A stretch of DNA of 6,047 nt, taken from positions 1-6,047 of the forward strand of contig JAEEKM010000098.1 in the NCBI GenBank assembly GCA_016282455.1. Direction: 5' to 3'. The position numbers were made by a program, and so were the translations under genes. The DNA comes from Treponema sp. (lineage in GTDB: Bacteria > Spirochaetota > Spirochaetia > Treponematales > Treponemataceae). The stretch's first letter is position 1, and each line of letters starts with the position of its first letter. This document shows, one piece after another, positions 1-4,197 of this stretch. A model generated the notes under the pieces. That model searched no databases. It was not told the DNA's origin and saw only the letters and a list, made by a program, of their open reading frames with translations.

Positions 1-1091
1 ATGGGAGTAAGGGTTTTAAAAAGACAGGCGCTTACAGGAGAAGTTGCACTTTGGGCCGCAAGAGAGGCACTAAAGGAATCTGAGATTTTTTTGGGAAGCA
101 GGCAGGTTACAAAAGCAGTAAGAAAATCTGAAAAAAGCAATATTCCTCCCAGGGCACAATACGAGAGCATAAAAGCAGAACTTGTAACATGTGAAGGATA
201 AATGCAGGCATGAAGAAGAAAACTTGCAGAAAGAACTATGAACAAATCTGTTTCTTTTAAAAAGAGCAGGCGTGAAAAATACATTAGAAGAGAACAGAGC
301 AGTGCCCTGAAAAGTGAGGGAGAGTTTCCTGCAAACCAGACAAAGGCAAGGATTCCAAATACCATAAGTAAGGTTTGCATTTTTTTTCCGCCGATTTTTT
401 TCCCAATTCGTCCGGTAAGCGAAGAAAAAAAAGAAAGGTGCATTCCGCTTAAGGCAAGTACATGAGAAAGCCCTGCCCTTCTAAAGGCATCTGCAGTGTT
501 TGTTTCAAGATATTCTCTGGAACCGGAAAGTAAGGAAAGAATTAATCCACCGGCATTCCCCCAGCGAAACATTAGTCTTTTAAAGATTAACCTGCACCAG
601 GAACGAAAATGAGAGATTTTGTAAAGAAAGTTTTTTTCAACTTTGAGGGGAATTATTTTATTTACAATAAAAGCGTCTGCTTTTGGACTGTAACTTCCCT
701 GCAAAATACATGACTCGCCTGTTTCTAGAAGAGAGTTTTCTGCACTTCGCGAATAGAGTTTTCCGGGGTAAAGGGATTCTACAAAGTCTGCAGGAACCAA
801 TAAAGAAATATTTCCTTTTGCCTGTGACTGAATAAGTGTGGCCTTGCAATCCTGTAATTTTCCGTAGGCTTCCTCAAGGGATACATTCAGGGAATACCAC
901 TTGCCCTTACTGCTTTTTACCGGATTTGAACTTATGCAGCCCTTTACTTCTACAAGACCTTCTTTGGGTAAAAGCGAGAAGTATGGTTTTTCTTTTCTGA
1001 GGGGAATAAGACCGGTGTAAAGAAAAAATGCAACAAGGAATGCAGAAAGTACAAGGGGGTGAGAAAATCTTTTTTTCAGTAAATCTACCAC
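1..1091 (-). CDS. comEC: ComEC/Rec2-family DNA-uptake channel protein, N-terminal part (cut by left window edge)
   Basis: Partial gene: 363 codons are visible and the 3' end lies outside the window. ComEC/Rec2 proteins form the inner-membrane channel that passes single-stranded DNA into the cytoplasm during natural transformation. Residues about 11-31 form a membrane segment. Residues about 45-150 are a soluble region like the N-terminal OB-like (DUF4131) domain. The Competence domain then begins, with its signature at residues 207-220 (GLSHVLALSGMHLS), preceded by SGSREYL and an AFRRAG helix. Hydrophobic helices follow, including SPSLFRALL at 257-265, matching the family's PSxxRA segment. 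The GTG start at 1091-1089 is the first possible one, because TAA lies immediately upstream in frame. It overlaps the stop of the upstream HEAT gene by 7 nt and has no clear Shine-Dalgarno, so translational coupling is likely. The metallo-beta-lactamase-like C-terminal domain of many family members, if present, is off the window. The family call is strong; actual competence is not shown. Confidence 0.9.
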   Translation of the reverse strand, partial: MVDLLKKRFSHPLVLSAFLVAFFLYTGLIPLRKEKPYFSLLPKEGLVEVKGCISSNPVKSSKGKWYSLNVSLEEAYGKLQDCKATLIQSQAKGNISLLVPADFVESLYPGKLYSRSAENSLLETGESCILQGSYSPKADAFIVNKIIPLKVEKNFLYKISHFRSWCRLIFKRLMFRWGNAGGLILSLLSGSREYLETNTADAFRRAGLSHVLALSGMHLSFFSSLTGRIGKKIGGKKMQTLLMVFGILAFVWFAGNSPSLFRALLCSLLMYFSRLLFLKETDLFIVLSASFLLHACIYPSHVTSSAFMLSYCALGGILLFSDFLTAFVTCLLPKKISDSFSASLAAQSATSPVSACLFKTLTP

Positions 1092-2260
1092 TTAAGTTTA
1101 GCGAGGGCGCTTCTTGCTGCAGTGATTACGTGCTTGGGATATTCAAGATAAGTTACGTAGAGCAGGTAGTCAAAAGCAGTTTTGTCCCCCAATCCTCCAA
1201 GAGCGTTAATTACGGAGAGAAGGATTGTTTCGTCGGGGGCATTTCCGGCTTCCATCTGCTTGTTCAGGTCTGCAAGATAGGATGAAAGTATTGTTCCCGT
1301 ATCAGAAGATGCAACTGCACATACATTGGATATGACTTTTGCAAACTGTTCACGGCTAATATACTCGTGTTCATACTCGCTGCGGGCCAGAGGAAAATAG
1401 GCAGTAGCCAGGGAAGCGGCTCTTGTCCATTTTGTATCTGCCACAATCTGAAGCGATGCAAGCTGAAGTTCTACCTGTTCGAGTGAAACATCAGCCGACT
1501 CTCCTATACTATATATAGACTCGGAGAGGGCCATTTCTGCAACTTCACCACGAATATTTTTAGAAATTTGCTGATTTTGGTTAACAATTTTCAAAACATC
1601 CAGTTTCTGACCCATCGGAACGGTTTTAAGGATGTTTAAGATTTCCCTTTCGCTGTTGTTTGCAAGAGGTCCGTATGAATCTTCAATCTGTTCGCGATAG
1701 TCTGGCCAGAGGTTAAGTATATCTGCAACAAAAAGTAGATTAAAAGAAGTTTTGTTTCCGTTTGTTTTAAGAAGTTTTATTGCCTCAAGCAGCACCTGAT
1801 CCATAAGTGCGTTTGACTGAACTTTTTCTGAAACAAAGGAGTTGATTATGGAAACTGTATTCACTGAAGGGTATGAGGAAAGCGACTGTAAGGCAGAAAT
1901 TCTAAGGCTCTCTTCGTTAAAAGTGGTAAATACTTTTCCAAGTTTACCTGCTACCTGGGAAACATCTTCTGTCTCCGGAACCTTTTTTAGCGAAACCACT
2001 GCTTCTTTTGCAAGGGCTACTACATCAGGATCATCTCCTGTTAAAGGAAAGAGGGAAAGTGTAAAATCAAGTGCTTCAAGGGCAAGGCTTAAATCTCCCT
2101 TACCGGCAGCCTGATGAACTGCATTTTTTTTGTCTTCAAGATTACCTTTAAGGTAGAAGATACGGGTGGCAGAAACAGGTTGTGAGAAGACCGAAACCTG
2201 ACTAAAGAGAATAAAAAGTGAGATAAGTATATTTTTAAGCGAGTTCTTAGTTGATTTCAT
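1085..2260 (-). CDS. Exported HEAT-like repeat protein, function unknown
   Basis: The protein has 391 residues. The ATG at 2260-2258 was chosen over an upstream in-frame ATG at 2413 because it gives a clean signal peptide: basic residues 2-9, a hydrophobic core about 10-25, and a likely cleavage near VFS-Q at 26-27. An AGGAGG also lies 12 nt upstream. The longer version would add 51 very basic residues read from inside the PilZ gene. There is no lipobox cysteine, so it is probably periplasmic. After cleavage the chain is almost all alpha-helical, with paired helices resembling HEAT/armadillo repeats. The clearest are residues 344-391 (ETILLSVINALGGLGDKTAF and the helix after it), 118-143 and 154-200. 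No catalytic motif was recognised; such solenoids usually act as protein-binding scaffolds. It overlaps the upstream PilZ gene by 14 nt and comEC by 7 nt, so the three are probably co-expressed. A specific role in envelope, motility or DNA uptake cannot be assigned. Confidence 0.85.
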   Translation of the reverse strand: MKSTKNSLKNILISLFILFSQVSVFSQPVSATRIFYLKGNLEDKKNAVHQAAGKGDLSLALEALDFTLSLFPLTGDDPDVVALAKEAVVSLKKVPETEDVSQVAGKLGKVFTTFNEESLRISALQSLSSYPSVNTVSIINSFVSEKVQSNALMDQVLLEAIKLLKTNGNKTSFNLLFVADILNLWPDYREQIEDSYGPLANNSEREILNILKTVPMGQKLDVLKIVNQNQQISKNIRGEVAEMALSESIYSIGESADVSLEQVELQLASLQIVADTKWTRAASLATAYFPLARSEYEHEYISREQFAKVISNVCAVASSDTGTILSSYLADLNKQMEAGNAPDETILLSVINALGGLGDKTAFDYLLYVTYLEYPKHVITAARSALAKLKW

Positions 2261-3404
2261 CGGGAACCGGAACCTCCTCAAGTTTTTCCTCTGCCACTTC
2301 CATTTTATCAGATTCAGAAGTATTTTCAAGCCCTGTTTCGTTTTCCTCATCCTTACTGTCTTTTTCTGACTGAATGATTGCTTCGTGCTTGTCTTTTTCT
2401 TCTTCCGGAACAATATTGTACACGTAGCCTAAAACTGCATTTTTCATGCTGGGGGCAATATGGGTACATTCAAAATGAAGTCTGCTCTGGTCTAAGGTTT
2501 CATTGTACTCAACTGCACGAATTGAACCGAACATCATTACGAGAAAATCATTTATGCTGAACTGAAGCTTTATCTGAATGTCCTTTTTACCTTTTCCGCC
2601 GACACGAATCATTGCTCCGTCTTCGCTTATGTCTTCAAGAAGGCACCTGAAACCCGGGGCTTCATCTACAAACTCGTAGTTAATGGGCTCTTTTGTAATA
2701 ATGTACATGCTGGCGTAAATCTGGCAGGGGGCACGTATGGACTGACGCTTCTGAGCCCTGTCGATTTTATCTGTATGGCGAAGATAAATGGCCCTTTCTC
2801 CGCGGAACATGTTGGAAGCAATAACAGTTGTGTCAAAGGCATAACTTGCATCTCCCTTGCGCCAGAGGTAAACGGAAACTTCCTTACCCTTCCATTCATC
2901 TCCTTCAAGAATAGTCATGCGGTGAGTTTTTTCGTTGTACTGGCGTGGCAGGGCAAGCACCAGTTCGTGGGCACAATTAAGAATCTGTGAAGCAAAAACC
3001 CCTTTACCTTTTAGAATAACCCGAACTCTCTGACCTTCGGAAAAAAAGCGGGTGTTCTGAATTCCCTTATGGTTTTCTGACTCAAGTTTTACTCTTGTAC
3101 GGAAATCGTAAAGTTTGGAAAGAAATTTCTGGGTGGAAGCATTGTTTATGGAACCATCTTCCTGGGCTTCGTCTATGATTTTCATGATGCAGGTATTAAG
3201 CGCAGGTTCTGAAACATAAAGCGCAATGGGATTATCCAGTTCGCATTTTTTTGCAAGTTTCCACAGGGCAGATATTTCATTAAACTGAAACTTATAGTCC
3301 GCGCCTTTTGTATAAAAATCTATCTTATCCTTAAAAACTACATGCAGACGTATAAAGGTAACTATAACGGCTACTGCAATCAGGATTGGAACAAAAACGT
3401 GCAA
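2247..3404 (-). CDS. Membrane-anchored PilZ-domain protein, probable cyclic di-GMP receptor
   Basis: The protein has 385 residues. PilZ domains bind cyclic di-GMP and change partner interactions, often at the flagellar motor or cell surface. One hydrophobic segment (residues 3-19) anchors the N terminus. A charged helical region (about 25-115) follows, then a beta-rich YcgR-N-like domain (about 118-210), then PilZ (about 215-330). The binding signature is present: R220 and R224 of RxxxR, and D258, S260, G263 of DxSxxG. A strongly acidic tail (333-385) looks disordered. The start is TTG at 3404-3402, with GAGAGG 5 nt upstream. The next in-frame ATG is at residue 74 and would remove the anchor, so TTG is preferred. 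It is the first gene of a three-gene minus-strand run and overlaps the HEAT gene by 14 nt. The layout resembles YcgR and spirochaetal PlzA proteins, but the membrane anchor and acidic tail differ, so no symbol is given. The PilZ call is firm; the partner is unknown. Confidence 0.88.
   Translation of the reverse strand: MHVFVPILIAVAVIVTFIRLHVVFKDKIDFYTKGADYKFQFNEISALWKLAKKCELDNPIALYVSEPALNTCIMKIIDEAQEDGSINNASTQKFLSKLYDFRTRVKLESENHKGIQNTRFFSEGQRVRVILKGKGVFASQILNCAHELVLALPRQYNEKTHRMTILEGDEWKGKEVSVYLWRKGDASYAFDTTVIASNMFRGERAIYLRHTDKIDRAQKRQSIRAPCQIYASMYIITKEPINYEFVDEAPGFRCLLEDISEDGAMIRVGGKGKKDIQIKLQFSINDFLVMMFGSIRAVEYNETLDQSRLHFECTHIAPSMKNAVLGYVYNIVPEEEKDKHEAIIQSEKDSKDEENETGLENTSESDKMEVAEEKLEEVPVPDEIN
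2273..2278 (-). promoter_or_regulatory. Shine-Dalgarno that supports the HEAT-protein start
   Basis: On the minus strand AGGAGG lies 12 nt before the ATG at 2260, inside the last codons of the PilZ gene. The spacing is somewhat long but the match is perfect. It supports the 391-residue start and independent ribosome loading at an overlapping junction. Confidence 0.65.
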
Positions 3405-3405
3405 A

Positions 3406-3434
3406 TTGACCTCTCTTTGTTTTTGCTATAAAAT
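3406..3434 (+). promoter_or_regulatory. Sigma70-type promoter candidate for the CPBP protease gene
   Basis: TTGACC (3406-3411) is separated by 17 bp from TAAAAT (3429-3434), a close match to the housekeeping consensus. Transcription would begin near 3441, giving a leader of about 20 nt before the ATG at 3461. The -35 lies over the ribosome-binding site of the opposing PilZ gene. Assigned from consensus only. Confidence 0.6.
3410..3415 (-). promoter_or_regulatory. Shine-Dalgarno that decides the TTG start of the PilZ gene
   Basis: On the minus strand GAGAGG (GAGGT core) sits 5 nt upstream of the TTG at 3404. No ATG is available in frame before residue 74, so this site is the main evidence for TTG initiation. 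It overlaps the -35 element proposed for the divergent protease gene. Confidence 0.7.
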
Positions 3435-3437
3435 AGC
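3425..3437. repeat. 13-bp perfect inverted repeat over the rightward -10 (possible operator)
   Basis: GCTAT-AAA-ATAGC: two 5-bp arms with perfect dyad symmetry around 3431, covering the -10 of the protease promoter and the predicted start of the leftward transcript. It could bind a small dimeric regulator or may be chance in AT-rich DNA. The arms are too short and weak to act as a terminator. Confidence 0.4.
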
Positions 3438-3443
3438 GGAAAG

Positions 3444-3452
3444 AGTATATCA
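3444..3452 (-). promoter_or_regulatory. Extended -10 promoter candidate for the PilZ-HEAT-comEC run
   Basis: On the minus strand TGATATACT reads as an extended -10 (TGn followed by TATACT, five of six matches to TATAAT). No good -35 lies at the normal distance, which is usual for extended -10 promoters. Transcription would start near 3437, leaving about 33 nt before the TTG start. An alternative pairing of TTGAAA (3455-3460) with TATTTT (3430-3435) has a poor 19-bp spacer. Confidence 0.45.
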
Positions 3453-3460
3453 TATTTCAA

Positions 3461-4153
3461 ATGAAAAAAAAATATCTTTTGGCTGAATTTATCATAGTTT
3501 TTCTTATTTTGGTACTCCCGCCGCTTTTTGTTTCTTACGGGGAAAATACAGTCTTTTCCCTGGCGGGCATTCCCTGGTGGTACCTTCTCATTCAGCTGAT
3601 TTCTGCAGTTTTTCTCGACCTTAGCATTAGAGCAGTTTCAAAAGAAACTTCTGTCTTGCAGGAAAATATAAAAATACGGCGCTTTTCAAAACTGGTAACT
3701 TTCTTAAAATGGTTTTCCCTGACTCTGGGGCTTTTACTTGTAACCTACGCCCTTATGGAAGGGCTTTACCTTCTTTTTCCATCTGCATTTCCTGACTCTT
3801 CTGCAGAAAAATTTATTCTTCCGCAGAAAGCAGGGGAACTTGTATATATCATTTTTACACTCCTTGTAAGTGCATATTATGAAGAAGTTCTTTACCGGGA
3901 GTTTTTGCCGGAAAGCCTGTCAATATTTTTCAGCAGATTTCCGAAAATAAAACTGCTTTTAGAAGCCCTTGTCATAGCCATATTTGCTTTTTCTCACCGT
4001 TATGAAGGACTTCTTGCAGTAGTAAACGCCGCAATTTCCGGTGTAATACTCAGACTTTGCATGAAAAAAACAAAATCCGTATACACGGGTGCCCTTGCCC
4101 ACTTTGTATACAATCTGATTCAGCTTTTATTTTTGTTCACAGCCTTAACTTGA
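3461..4153 (+). CDS. CPBP-family intramembrane metalloprotease (Abi/Rce1-like)
   Basis: The protein has 230 residues, a normal length for bacterial CPBP (CAAX protease and bacteriocin-processing) proteins. These are polytopic membrane glutamate-type proteases. All three conserved motifs are present in order: EEVLYRE (E141, E142, R146), FxxxH (F175, H179) and HxxxN (H214, N218). Several hydrophobic segments are visible, at about 6-24, 37-55, 84-107, 125-140, 166-178, 184-199 and 208-228. The ATG at 3461 is followed by basic residues and the first membrane segment. No good Shine-Dalgarno precedes it; GGAAAGAG is about 15 nt away. It is divergent from the PilZ operon, and its stop codon lies within the -35 of the downstream chemoreceptor gene. 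Bacterial members have been linked to bacteriocin self-immunity, peptide maturation and regulated proteolysis. No CAAX substrate, bacteriocin or peptide gene is seen here, so the substrate is unknown. Confidence 0.88.
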   Translation: MKKKYLLAEFIIVFLILVLPPLFVSYGENTVFSLAGIPWWYLLIQLISAVFLDLSIRAVSKETSVLQENIKIRRFSKLVTFLKWFSLTLGLLLVTYALMEGLYLLFPSAFPDSSAEKFILPQKAGELVYIIFTLLVSAYYEEVLYREFLPESLSIFFSRFPKIKLLLEALVIAIFAFSHRYEGLLAVVNAAISGVILRLCMKKTKSVYTGALAHFVYNLIQLLFLFTALT

Positions 4154-4178
4154 CAAAACACTCTGTTAGGTTAATAAT
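4150..4178 (+). promoter_or_regulatory. Near-consensus sigma70 promoter for the hydrogenase-chemoreceptor gene
   Basis: A perfect -35 TTGACA (4150-4155) is followed after 17 bp by AATAAT (4173-4178), eleven of twelve consensus matches. The -35 contains the TGA stop of the protease gene. The predicted start near 4185 gives a very short leader of about 13 nt, which still includes the ribosome-binding site. An alternative -10, TAATAA at 4172-4177, has a 16-bp spacer. The strength suggests the receptor is expressed independently of the protease. Confidence 0.65.
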
Positions 4179-4186
4179 AGTAGGCT

Positions 4187-4191
4187 AGGAG
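4187..4191 (+). promoter_or_regulatory. Shine-Dalgarno that decides the TTG start of the hydrogenase-chemoreceptor
   Basis: AGGAG lies 6 nt before TTG at 4198. An in-frame TAG at 4186-4188 overlaps it, so no earlier start is possible. The next in-frame ATG is at residue 79, beyond both ferredoxin motifs. Confidence 0.75.
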
Positions 4192-4197
4192 AAAAGA

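Noticed and set aside
1..465. Plus-strand open frames at 1-201 and 238-465
   Set aside because: They are antisense shadows of comEC. The minus-strand frame reads a continuous, recognisable ComEC/Rec2 protein through the same bases, and the plus-strand products show no family features.
658..849. Minus-strand 63-residue frame
   Set aside because: It is out of frame within comEC, which is open through this interval with the expected soluble domain.
1028..1285. Plus-strand 85-residue frame with a plausible upstream region
   Set aside because: It is antisense to the comEC start and the HEAT gene end; composition is atypical and no domain is visible.
1842..2114. Plus-strand 90-residue Ser/Thr-rich frame
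   Set aside because: It is antisense to the HEAT-like gene; the low-complexity Ser/Thr content is what a complement of helical coding sequence gives.
2261..2413. 51-residue N-terminal extension of the HEAT protein
   Set aside because: The extension is very basic, lies inside the PilZ gene in another frame and would bury the signal peptide; the ATG at 2260 has a perfect AGGAGG.
2666..2990. Frames at 2666-2908 (minus) and 2775-2990 (plus)
   Set aside because: Both are shadows of the PilZ gene, whose own frame carries the RxxxR and DxSxxG motifs.
3425..3437. The dyad as a transcription terminator
   Set aside because: Arms are only 5 bp, AT-rich, and lie between two divergent gene starts where no transcript should end.
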